From assembly GCA_014654705.1 (NCBI GenBank), contig JACVZY010000093.1, positions 62,001 through 126,000 on the forward strand: 64,000 nucleotides of DNA. The letters are read 5' to 3'. The stretch's first letter is position 1, and every line of letters begins with the position of its first letter. This document shows, in pieces, positions 17,291 through 25,941 of this stretch. Origin of the DNA: Ignavibacteria bacterium. GTDB lineage: Bacteria > Bacteroidota > Ignavibacteria > Kapaibacteriales > UBA4661. A model generated the notes under the pieces. That model saw only the letters and a program-made list of their open reading frames with translations. It made no database searches and had not been told where the DNA came from. The position numbers and the translations under genes are program-made.

Positions 17291-17930
17291 AGCAACCATT
17301 GTTTGAGTATCTTTCCAATGCAGCGCTGTACTTGTGGCAAGTCGGCGTTGCATTTCTTGTTTGGAGGGCTTCTCGGGGCAGAGGCACTAAAAAAGAAAGC
17401 AGAACTGAGACCAAGTTCTGCTTCGGTTATCACGCTATTCTGCACAATATTTCCCCTCAAAGAAACTCTACAAAATTGTAGAGGCTGTGCATTTTCATAC
17501 CAATTTCTACCACGTTCATCACTTCAAATTTAGGGGAGACGAAAGAGTTCGCAAAGGGCTGAATGGTGGAAACCACTTTTGACTTTGAACTGTTGCAAAT
17601 ATAAATAATTAGCAAGGGCAGCGCTAGTGTCGGATGTAACGAAAAACCCGTTACAATCGTTGTTGCAACATTGAATTTTTTCAAAAAAAAACGCCGCAAC
17701 AAAAATAAAAACAACAACTTGCAGCGTTTTTTTTGTGAAAATTTTTGAAGAAATTATTTTTATTTTTTTGAAGATTTTTGCACTTTTTTGCACTTTTTTT
17801 GCGTTTTTGCACAAAAACATGGAATGTGATTCGAGGGTGTTTCGTCGAAATTTGAGCAAAAGGCACTTTTCATTTGCTCTTTTCGGTGATTTTGAGGGTG
17901 AAGCACGAGCAAATATCGTCAGAATGACGG
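17291..17930. other. 640-base gap, AT-rich with homopolymer runs
   Basis: I see no convincing gene. Small open frames on both strands lack ribosome sites and recognisable content. The half from 17680 to 17820 consists of A and T runs, including two direct copies of TTTTTTGCAC, and a probable terminator hairpin listed separately. The gap lies between the end of the plus-strand unknown gene and the end of the minus-strand lipoprotein gene, so it is a convergent 3' region where promoters are not needed. Confidence 0.6.
17683..17734. terminator. Probable bidirectional terminator in a convergent gap
   Basis: AAAAACGCCGCAA at about 17687-17699 pairs with TTGCAGCGTTTTTTTT from 17719, with one mismatch and a 19-base A-rich loop. 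Runs of A on one side and T on the other would serve both strands. It lies about 200 bases from the stop of the minus-strand lipoprotein gene. Confidence 0.5.
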
Positions 17931-19922
17931 TTAGGGAACCACGACCATTACATTTTCGATTGTCCAGCGCGGACGAACTTGGATTTCGCTTTGCAATACC
18001 ACAAAGCGCTCGGCGGGCACAAACGGAAAGGCGGAACCGTAGTCATAGCGCCCGTTCCCATTCGCATCTACAAATGCCGTTAGTCGGTATGCACCGGGCG
18101 GAATATTGCTGAACTCCCACGCACCTGACTTTTTGAGCCGCACCTCAAAGCGCTGTTCGGCAAATGGTAGGCTTATAGGCGTGGCTACTGGTGACGATGC
18201 TGTTCCTGGCGGTCGGCTTGTCGGATTCTGCACACTTTGACCATTACCACTCGGAGCCGTTCCCAGCGACGCTTGCAAGGACGACAATGATTCTAAAACG
18301 ATAATATACTCCACTTGCGTCGAAACAAGTTTCTGCACACTCCCCGTTGTGACAATACTGACCGTAGTGCTGCTAACGTACGCAGAAGTAGAAACGGCAA
18401 ACACAGAATCCCGCACGATTCCCGATACACCGCCATAGTCACGGGCATCTTCAGTTTGAAATCGCAGAACCACCACTGAGTCCCGCAGTGGTGCACCGTG
18501 CCATGCTTGCAGCGCCTGCGCTCTGAATCCTAGTGTGTACCACGCATTTGGCGCAAGCGCCGACGATGGCTCCATAACCAGCATATTTGCTTGCTCAAAG
18601 GTTGTTGTGTAAGCAACCTGTTTGCCATCAGCGCTTTCCCATACAATTTCTTTCACCGAAGCCCCCGTTGCAGTCAGAGCAAGCGCAGCAGAAAATGTAA
18701 AGGCTATACGAGGCTTTTGTGGGACATTCCGAGAACTATCTGCTAAAAGAGGTGCTGAAAATGGTGAAGGCGCTCTGGGACTCAAAATCTGTGTCCGTAC
18801 AAGCGTTGGCAGAAGCGTATCGGGTGGCGCGTCCGCGAGGATACTGAAATATGCTGTTTTTCCTGAATCGGCAACAACATTTCCAGCCGAATCGCGCACA
18901 GAGGAAACATCCAAGCGCCATCGGTCTATGCGGCGTGTGGACACGGTTTGCAAGACTTTATCGGTGTAGCAGAACACAATAGCGGGATTGCTAATATCAG
19001 CATGAACTGCCGTAACGCGGGGCAACTCGTTCATAGCAAGAGTTCCCGCCGAATCACGAAAGAGAAAATTGGCAGGTCGAAGCGAAGCAGGATGAATTTT
19101 TTCGCTGAACTTGACCGCAAACCGCGTCGCAGAAAGTTGGCGAATATCGAAAACACGGGGCGGGGTAAGGTCTTCTTTCGGAGCTATACGCAAGAGTGCA
19201 TCAGATGTGCCGCCTTCTGGCAGCATCAAATCCTGAGTGGCAGCACCAAAAGCATCCGTGCCTTTATCAATGAGGTCATTTCGGTATTCGTCGCGGAGTA
19301 CAAACAGGCGATATGCACCTTTTGCCAATGCAGGAAACTCCAGTGTTTTGTTCGAACCGACTTGGGTTTTGTACTTGGGTTTTGTTGTGGCGGGATTGAG
19401 TGTATCGGGTTTGTCGGTGAGTTGGTAGAGAAACGCCGTGATTCCGTCCGGCTTCTCCGTCTCTACGCGGGCGCGAATTGTACCGCTATCCAGCTTACTA
19501 CCCGTTGAGAAAATGAGCGTGTATGCTGCTTCGGGCTTATTGCCATCCCAGTCCGTGTACTGTGTGCCAAGCGTGAGAGCGACTGTGGTGTTAGAATCAA
19601 GTGGCTCTTTGAAATTGACAAAAACCGTTTTTCCCGACCAGACGTATTCTACCTTGATGGGCGGGGTAAGGAAAAGACTTTGCTGCACTTGGCTGCGCTG
19701 CTGCACAAACTTAGAAAATTCTAACGCAATATACTGTGGATGCACATTGATAGCACGTTGCGCAGGCTCGGTGAAAACAATTTTAGGAGTAGTCTTCTCC
19801 GGCTCGCCACCGGTGGGCGGCACCGCATTAGCACAGCCAACACACAGATAGGAGGCGGCGAGCAAGAGCAATGCTATTGCCAACGATGACGCGCGGTACA
19901 AACGAAGCTCTTGTGTGTTCAT
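17931..19922 (-). CDS. Ig-like (Big_5) domain lipoprotein
   Basis: A 663-residue exported protein. The N-terminus has a hydrophobic stretch ending at LCVGCANAVPP, consistent with a lipoprotein Cys about 30 residues in. A bacterial Ig-like domain of the Big_5 type follows (PKIVFTEPAQRAINVHPQYIALEFSKFV) at about 45-145. Further strands, including a second Ig-like segment near TPPRVFDIRQLSATRFAVKFSEKI, fill the rest. The C-terminus contains RLTAFVDANGNGRYDYGSA, a calcium-loop-like repeat seen in secreted proteins. It is the last gene of a unit whose previous gene ends 26 bases upstream. It would be anchored to the outer membrane. Its function is unknown. Confidence 0.75.
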   Translation of the reverse strand: MNTQELRLYRASSLAIALLLLAASYLCVGCANAVPPTGGEPEKTTPKIVFTEPAQRAINVHPQYIALEFSKFVQQRSQVQQSLFLTPPIKVEYVWSGKTVFVNFKEPLDSNTTVALTLGTQYTDWDGNKPEAAYTLIFSTGSKLDSGTIRARVETEKPDGITAFLYQLTDKPDTLNPATTKPKYKTQVGSNKTLEFPALAKGAYRLFVLRDEYRNDLIDKGTDAFGAATQDLMLPEGGTSDALLRIAPKEDLTPPRVFDIRQLSATRFAVKFSEKIHPASLRPANFLFRDSAGTLAMNELPRVTAVHADISNPAIVFCYTDKVLQTVSTRRIDRWRLDVSSVRDSAGNVVADSGKTAYFSILADAPPDTLLPTLVRTQILSPRAPSPFSAPLLADSSRNVPQKPRIAFTFSAALALTATGASVKEIVWESADGKQVAYTTTFEQANMLVMEPSSALAPNAWYTLGFRAQALQAWHGAPLRDSVVVLRFQTEDARDYGGVSGIVRDSVFAVSTSAYVSSTTVSIVTTGSVQKLVSTQVEYIIVLESLSSLQASLGTAPSGNGQSVQNPTSRPPGTASSPVATPISLPFAEQRFEVRLKKSGAWEFSNIPPGAYRLTAFVDANGNGRYDYGSAFPFVPAERFVVLQSEIQVRPRWTIENVMVVVP

Positions 19923-19948
19923 TGGGTGTTTACGGCATTTCTATTGCA

Positions 19949-22900
19949 CTATTTCTGAATCGTAATCATCGCCGACACACGCTTGCCCGACGGCGAGACA
20001 ACAACCACGCCATAGACTCCGCTCGTAAGGGACGTAAGGGGAATAGTAATGATAGATGGCGGAGCGTTTTGAAGGTCGTTGCTTTGTACTTCCGGCTTCC
20101 AATCCCGCATGAACAGACGCTCGCCGAGCATATTGACTATCTGCACCGAATGAACGCCCTCCTCAGGCACTTGCGCTGATATGCTCAGTTCATCACGCGC
20201 AGGAGTAGGATAAACGCTGACAATAGCCATCGTACGGCGCTGCACGGCATTATTGGTCAATCGGGGAACAAGTGAATTGCCAATTTGCTGCAAGACAACA
20301 TTCATTACCATCAGCCCGTTTCCATAGCGACTGACATCGTACACGCTGTCTTTCCGCGACCAACTTGTTTTGGCGAGCACCCATTCAAAAGCACTACGCA
20401 TCGTATCGGTAACAATGGGAGTGCCGCCAATAGTCGCAATCAGGGTCGTCGTGGACAAAAGGCGAACATTGGGAATAGTCATCACGACAAAGCGGTCAAG
20501 ACTATCAGCACGGTTCGTGTCAAGTCGCACTGTGCCAAACGGCGAAATAATCGCTTCAGCACGAGGGTAGAACATTCCCCGTCGAATCTTAAAAGCGGCA
20601 GTGAAATTATCCACGCGGTTAATTGCCGTGCCGATAACCTGCCCAAAGAGACGAATACTGGTGTCGCGGAGCATATTCACATCGCGCAAGGTATCCAACC
20701 AGATACGTGCTTGCATAGCAATTGGACCCGTCGGCGTAACCAATAGTGCTACGCTATCAGGCTTGAGAGAGCAGGGAGCAGTTACATTGCTATAACTCAG
20801 CCGCAGAAAGCCCCTCAGAGGCACATCAGGGACTTGCGCGTCGGTGGGAAGCACTTCTATCACAACGGAGTCCTGCGCCCCGCCAGCGAGCTGCAAAAGG
20901 CTTTGCGCCGGATAAACAATTCTGTATGGAGCACTCAGACTGCCGATAGTAACGGTAAATGGTGATGTGCCGGAATTGGTAATTCTCACGCTGCGCCTCA
21001 CCGCATTAAAAAATCGTACCGCCCCAAAGCGCACCATATCGGATGGCACAAGGTTCACTTGCGCAAAACTACTGCGTACTTGTACCTCAAATGGCACTCG
21101 TCGCTCTTTTGCTGCGGGGCGCGGATCGTTGGTGGTCAGAATAAGCGTATCACGATAGACAGTATCTCGCGTTGTCGCCAACGCAGTGAACTGCACTTGT
21201 ACCTGCCGTTCTGTGTTGGGGCTGAGGGACAATGCTATCGGCGAGAGCGTAAAACGGGAAGCAGGATTTGCCATGCGCACTTGAGCGCTGAGAATATCAT
21301 TTCCACCACTGGCAACCGTGAACGTCGCTGAGGTTCTCGCAATATCGGGATAGCATAAAGGAGGAATACTACCGAAACTCAATTTGCCGGTCGTATTTAC
21401 AGTATCCAGTTCTGGGCGCGTTCCCTCGCCGCTGAGAGTAAAGCGGAACGACGTATTATCGCCCGTGCAACGTCCGACACCGCTCACTCGTACAATCACA
21501 GTCTGCGTTGTTGCCGCACCCGCTACGTCGGGCTGAAAGCGTATGCGCAGTTGAAGGCTATCAGATGTGAATGTGCGCTCAGTAAAGCGAAACGGCGTGG
21601 AAGAGAGCGGCTGTTTGTCAGCGCTCACTACAAATTGCACCGCATCACGACTTGCATTAGGAATGGTAATAAGGGTATCACGACTACTGCCAACGGCGAT
21701 TTTGCCAAAATCAATGAGCGCATTGCCGTTATTGAGAGAAATACCAGTCGGCTGAACAATAAACTGAATGGTCTTTATCGGCGCTCGAAGTGCGATGTTG
21801 ATCGGGTTTGCACGGGAAATAAACGTTCCATTTGCCCCAATATCGGGAATAGTATCGTTGTGATAGATTTGAAGCGTTGAAATCGCAAAAAGACTGTCTG
21901 CTGGCAATGCAGATGTAGCAGTAAAGCGAATCGGAATACGAACAGAGTCTTTTCGCGGAATAAAAAATGGGCGCGCAAGCATTGTATCAATCGTAAAGTG
22001 CGGACTGAGCGAACGAACACTATCAATCCGAAGAAACCCTGCTCTGACATTTTTAATGGTTAGATATGCTCCTGTCGATTGAGCATCTGCTACACCACAA
22101 CGCTCAACTTGCTGGAACAAAAGTGGCTGGGGGGTTACTTCAATGAGCGGGAGAGCTTCGACGGTGAAAATAGTTGTACCCGATTGCGACATTACCCATT
22201 CCGGTATAACTTCTTTTGCAATCGGCTCAGGAAAAAACGCGCGCTGCACAGAAACGACAAATAGGAGGGAATCTTGTTCAACATCTGGCTGCGCTACGCG
22301 GGGGGTGAACAAAGTGAAAAAATTTACCTTTGAATTTTTGCCCTGACCATCAGGGTTTCCGAGATTAGTAGATTCCGTTCTTTCCCACCGACCACGTAAA
22401 CTACGTCGGAATAAAAAGATGCCACCTTGCGCCCCGCCATAACCGCTAATGTTCACCAAGTTCGTATCCGGGCGTGCATATGGGCTGGCGACTGTTTGAA
22501 TTTGCTTGCTCAACGTGATTCCAGTATAAGAACGATAGAGACTATCAGCCGGACTAGAAGTAATTCCGCGACTTTCAATTGGTCTAATTTGTGTTATCCG
22601 GTTCGGTGTATCGTACCGAACACGCCCGGCACCCAAATATCGGCTTCGCAACGAGTCTCCACCAGAGACGTTGAGAAAAATATTATCAACATCCTCGCGC
22701 GAGTGAATAGAGATATGTCCGCCGGAACCTGCGCCGCCATTGGGGCTGCCCGAAAGTCCCGAAGCGCCTCGCGCTTCAAGAATAAGATTAGTCACTTGAT
22801 TACCCGCAATACGAATTGCGCCGCCGCCACCGCCGCCATCACCACTACAGGCAAGAAAAGTTCTCGGATTCCCACTAGCACCACCGGAGCCACCTGCAAT

Positions 22901-24202
22901 AGGAACAACTGCTTCATTTCCATGCCGTTGACCACCTGCGAAGCCACCAGATGCGGCGGAATATCCCGTTGTGCCATAACCGCCGCCATCACCGGAAACT
23001 CCATTGTCACGACCTATACCGCCACCAGCCGTTTCGGCAGGTGCTCGGTCGTTTGGAACAAAATTCCATGCCCGCCCCGAAAGCCCGAAGGGATGTCCGG
23101 TGCCTCCTCCCGCCGCTTGTGGTCCTTCATTTCTAAGGCTACGCGAAGTCGCACCGCCCGCACCGTTGAGACTGCTGCCCCCAATTGACGGAAATACTGC
23201 TGGGTCAAGAGACAAATTTGTTGGAATCTTTGGACCGGTGCCGCTTCCACCATTATACCAGCCGTTTGGAAAAATGCTACTACTCGCATTGTTACCCCCA
23301 CTAGCTCCGCCAGTGAATCCGTTGCCACCACTCATGGTTGTACCACTTCCGTTTAGTGCATCACACACCTGTCCACCGCCGCCGCCGCCGCCTGCACCGC
23401 CATTTTTTCCCGAAGCATTTGCCGAAAGTATAGCACGACCACCGTCTATCTTTCCGGTACTCAGCATCACAAACGGCAAATAGCCTTGATTGCCGTCGGT
23501 ACGTGGGTCGCAATCCAGCGTGGAGACGTTGTAGCGATTTGTTGCACCACCCGTACCGTTTCCTTCCAAACTCACATCGCCCACCACCAGCGCACCACGC
23601 CGTGAGCGAACAGATTTCGGAGTAGAGCCATTTTCAAGAATTTCACCAATGATGAAGGTATTTGGAATAGTTGGGTCTTGTCTCGTGAATTCTCGTGCAT
23701 TTGCAAACGGGCGCACAATGTAGAGTGTGTCGGCAGCCGAAACAGAGTCCGCCCGCCCACTAACAACGACGCGAATAGGAATACGAAACTCTCTAGGAAG
23801 GTCGTCCCAATACGATGTGGGCGGTTGCGCCACGCTTGGCAGCACAAAAACTTGCGTCGAAATCAGGCGCCCGTTCCATGAGATCACCACGGGACCAATG
23901 ATAATTTTATTCGTGTCGGCAGCATTTTCCACTTCCACCCGCACAACATCTTCTCGGTTATTAGCATACAAGCCATCTTTCCCAAACGTCGTCGTATCTG
24001 AGGGCGCAGCCACAATCTCAATGTACGTGCTCATATTTCGGGCACACACATCGGGAAGGATGTATTGAATTTTTGGCGGGAAAACCTGTTGCGCCGAAAG
24101 GAGAGCGGGAAATACTGTACACAATATAGCAATAGCCCCAAGCAACAAGAGCGCTGCTTTATGGAGACGTTTTCTGTATGGTGCTTGCAATCGAGTGTTC
24201 AC
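19949..24202 (-). CDS. Large T9SS-sorted surface protein with Gly-rich region and ASH-like repeats
   Basis: A 1417-residue secreted protein that starts with GTG at 24202, one base after the stop of the OmpA/VWA gene, so translation is coupled. The signal peptide is LLLGAIAILCTVFPALLSAQ. Residues about 250-500 form a glycine-rich domain containing runs such as GGAGGGGGGGQ. Several choice-of-anchor/ASH-like beta modules follow, for example LTIKNVRAGFLRIDSVRS and VQFTALATTRDTVYRDT. The last 85 residues form a type A T9SS C-terminal sorting domain (SVYPTPARDELSISAQ, VQIVNMLGERLF, LTSGVYGVVVVSPSGK). This implies export to the cell surface by the T9SS and shows that the organism has that system. 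No catalytic site is seen. Confidence 0.85.
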   Translation of the reverse strand: MNTRLQAPYRKRLHKAALLLLGAIAILCTVFPALLSAQQVFPPKIQYILPDVCARNMSTYIEIVAAPSDTTTFGKDGLYANNREDVVRVEVENAADTNKIIIGPVVISWNGRLISTQVFVLPSVAQPPTSYWDDLPREFRIPIRVVVSGRADSVSAADTLYIVRPFANAREFTRQDPTIPNTFIIGEILENGSTPKSVRSRRGALVVGDVSLEGNGTGGATNRYNVSTLDCDPRTDGNQGYLPFVMLSTGKIDGGRAILSANASGKNGGAGGGGGGGQVCDALNGSGTTMSGGNGFTGGASGGNNASSSIFPNGWYNGGSGTGPKIPTNLSLDPAVFPSIGGSSLNGAGGATSRSLRNEGPQAAGGGTGHPFGLSGRAWNFVPNDRAPAETAGGGIGRDNGVSGDGGGYGTTGYSAASGGFAGGQRHGNEAVVPIAGGSGGASGNPRTFLACSGDGGGGGGAIRIAGNQVTNLILEARGASGLSGSPNGGAGSGGHISIHSREDVDNIFLNVSGGDSLRSRYLGAGRVRYDTPNRITQIRPIESRGITSSPADSLYRSYTGITLSKQIQTVASPYARPDTNLVNISGYGGAQGGIFLFRRSLRGRWERTESTNLGNPDGQGKNSKVNFFTLFTPRVAQPDVEQDSLLFVVSVQRAFFPEPIAKEVIPEWVMSQSGTTIFTVEALPLIEVTPQPLLFQQVERCGVADAQSTGAYLTIKNVRAGFLRIDSVRSLSPHFTIDTMLARPFFIPRKDSVRIPIRFTATSALPADSLFAISTLQIYHNDTIPDIGANGTFISRANPINIALRAPIKTIQFIVQPTGISLNNGNALIDFGKIAVGSSRDTLITIPNASRDAVQFVVSADKQPLSSTPFRFTERTFTSDSLQLRIRFQPDVAGAATTQTVIVRVSGVGRCTGDNTSFRFTLSGEGTRPELDTVNTTGKLSFGSIPPLCYPDIARTSATFTVASGGNDILSAQVRMANPASRFTLSPIALSLSPNTERQVQVQFTALATTRDTVYRDTLILTTNDPRPAAKERRVPFEVQVRSSFAQVNLVPSDMVRFGAVRFFNAVRRSVRITNSGTSPFTVTIGSLSAPYRIVYPAQSLLQLAGGAQDSVVIEVLPTDAQVPDVPLRGFLRLSYSNVTAPCSLKPDSVALLVTPTGPIAMQARIWLDTLRDVNMLRDTSIRLFGQVIGTAINRVDNFTAAFKIRRGMFYPRAEAIISPFGTVRLDTNRADSLDRFVVMTIPNVRLLSTTTLIATIGGTPIVTDTMRSAFEWVLAKTSWSRKDSVYDVSRYGNGLMVMNVVLQQIGNSLVPRLTNNAVQRRTMAIVSVYPTPARDELSISAQVPEEGVHSVQIVNMLGERLFMRDWKPEVQSNDLQNAPPSIITIPLTSLTSGVYGVVVVSPSGKRVSAMITIQK

Positions 24203-24203
24203 G

Positions 24204-25802
24204 TTATTTTTCCAAAATGACTATTTCAGTTCGGCGGTTGAGTCGCCGCCCCACATCATTATCGTTACTCGCAATAGGACGCGATTTACCAAAGCCAAGT
24301 GTATGAATCCGATGCGCAGCCACGCGGCGCTGAATAAGATACGCCTTCACTGCCTCAGCACGCTGGAGCGATAGACGAAGGTTATATTCGGGGCTACCAA
24401 CGCCGTCGGTATGACCTTCCACGCGAATCACGACAGTTTTACGATTACTCATAAATTCCGCAATGCGTTCCAATTGTGGCTGAAACGTTACAACAGGAAC
24501 GGATTGATTCGTCGCAAAAAGCAGGTCTTCGATGATGAGCTTGCGCCCAATTTGCAGAATGGGAATGGTGCGCCGCACTAGTTCCAAATTACGTTCGTTG
24601 ACAATGGCAACATTGATAGAATCCGGTATTGCCGGCTCTTCGGAGCGATAGGTGATGGCATACATATTTGCCAGTGTGCTGGTGTAGGTGTCCAAGATTG
24701 TCCCAAAGGGCTTTGAGATGTCAAAGGTAGAGGCACGAGTAGCATCAGCCATTTTGCTGTATTGCTTAAAAACTGGCTTCGTGATAGGTACAATCTTCAT
24801 TTCCTTTGCTTTTGCCGAATCAATAATGTTCTGCGCGGTAAAATTGGTAACTCCGTCGCCATCTTCGCCTTTTTGGTGATATGGTGCGTCAGTGATAAGA
24901 AGAGCCATTCGACTGGCTGCCGGACGAAACTTGAGGTGCATCGCGGCATTCAGCGCATCAAGCGCATTTTCTTTCTCGTCTTTTCCGCCTTTCGCCTGTG
25001 TGCCGGAGAGCCACCAGAGAAATTCTTGCACATCGCTCGTGGGCTGGCGAATAACCTCGACAGAATCGGAGTACGTTACTAGCCCCAGACGAAAATCTAT
25101 ACCTTTGGCGAGAAGATTTTTCGTAAATTTGTCCACATTTGCTCGAACTGCGTTGATGTAGTCACCCATTGTGGCAGTTACGTCCAGCACAAAGACGAAA
25201 TCAATGGGGATGCGCTTATCGGACGAAATCTTTTTCACGGACACCACATCACGGCGTTTACCATTTTCGAGAACGGAAAGTTTTTGCTGCTCAAGCGAAG
25301 CGAAAGCGGCACTATCGGCAGTCGTCGCCTCCACGATAAGCCCGACTTCGGGGAAGCGCGTAATATCAACATTCTGGATGAAGAGCTTCAAACGGTCATC
25401 GGCAGACTGAATACTGGCACCTTGCTGTACGCCTTGCAAAATCCCGACACGCTTGATAGAATCTGCTGTTTCCATCTCGCGCCGAAACAAGTTCGGCGGC
25501 AAGCCCGGATTGGCGGTCGTGGTGCGCAAGGGAGCGTTTTTTGCTGCCGGAAGTGTGCTCGTGGTGGTCGAACGAGCCGTTTTACTCTTGAGCAGTGGTT
25601 TTATTGTTGCGGTGGTGCTTGGTTTTTTCTGGGTGCTGGGCAGCCCCCCGGCGGTTTTCGTCGTCTGCGCTTTAGCATGGGGAACATTTACGGACACCGC
25701 CGAAGCTAATGCAACGACGCACAACGCCACCATGCTGGCAATGCGGTATTGTGCCAGAAAGAAACGAGATATGATACTAATACGCTCTATCGAAATTTTC
25801 AT
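24204..25802 (-). CDS. OmpA-family protein with von Willebrand factor A domain
   Basis: A 532-residue exported protein. The start at 25802 was chosen because GGAGA lies 6 bases before it; ATGs or TTG further upstream are possible. After a signal-like segment (VALCVVALASAVSV) and a Ser/Thr/Lys-rich linker, a VWA domain carries a MIDAS-like DVTATMGDY, with Thr in place of Ser, followed by LITDAPYHQ. The C-terminus is an OmpA peptidoglycan-binding domain: VVIRVEGHTDGVGSPEYN, LSLQRAEAVKAYL, and RRLNRRTEI. It is the first gene of the operon that contains the T9SS cargo and Ig-like lipoprotein. It probably fixes that assembly to the cell wall. Confidence 0.88.
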   Translation of the reverse strand: MKISIERISIISRFFLAQYRIASMVALCVVALASAVSVNVPHAKAQTTKTAGGLPSTQKKPSTTATIKPLLKSKTARSTTTSTLPAAKNAPLRTTTANPGLPPNLFRREMETADSIKRVGILQGVQQGASIQSADDRLKLFIQNVDITRFPEVGLIVEATTADSAAFASLEQQKLSVLENGKRRDVVSVKKISSDKRIPIDFVFVLDVTATMGDYINAVRANVDKFTKNLLAKGIDFRLGLVTYSDSVEVIRQPTSDVQEFLWWLSGTQAKGGKDEKENALDALNAAMHLKFRPAASRMALLITDAPYHQKGEDGDGVTNFTAQNIIDSAKAKEMKIVPITKPVFKQYSKMADATRASTFDISKPFGTILDTYTSTLANMYAITYRSEEPAIPDSINVAIVNERNLELVRRTIPILQIGRKLIIEDLLFATNQSVPVVTFQPQLERIAEFMSNRKTVVIRVEGHTDGVGSPEYNLRLSLQRAEAVKAYLIQRRVAAHRIHTLGFGKSRPIASNDNDVGRRLNRRTEIVILEK

Positions 25803-25825
25803 CACATTCTCCATCAAAAATACAA

Positions 25826-25861
25826 AAGCCCTACGCAGGCAATAATTCTCTGCTAGGGCTT
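25826..25861 (-). terminator. Intrinsic terminator after gene B
   Basis: On the minus strand AAGCCCTAGCAG pairs with CTGCGTAGGGCTT around an 11-base loop, with one bulged base, and is followed by TTGTATTTTTG. It lies 80 bases after the stop of gene B and directly before the OmpA/VWA start, so it separates the two units. Its closeness to the next ribosome site could also make it act as an attenuator. Confidence 0.75.
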
Positions 25862-25941
25862 GTGCAAAAATACAGTTCTCTTATCAGAAAAACAACTTTA
25901 TGCTGGATTGGCAATGTTGATTGTCGGTCATTCGGCAGATA

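Noticed and set aside
17303-17533. Open frames of about 60-76 codons on the plus strand after the small unknown gene
   Set aside because: They have no ribosome site, overlap each other in different frames, and contain no recognisable content. They lie in a gap with terminator-like sequence.
22427-23188. Long plus-strand frame opposite the T9SS cargo
   Set aside because: It is a shadow of the glycine-rich region, and its composition follows the GGN codons of the real strand.
22700-23470. Repeated GCC/CCG units that resemble a tandem-repeat or CRISPR-like array
   Set aside because: There are no constant repeats with equal spacers; it is codon repetition for glycine in the T9SS cargo.
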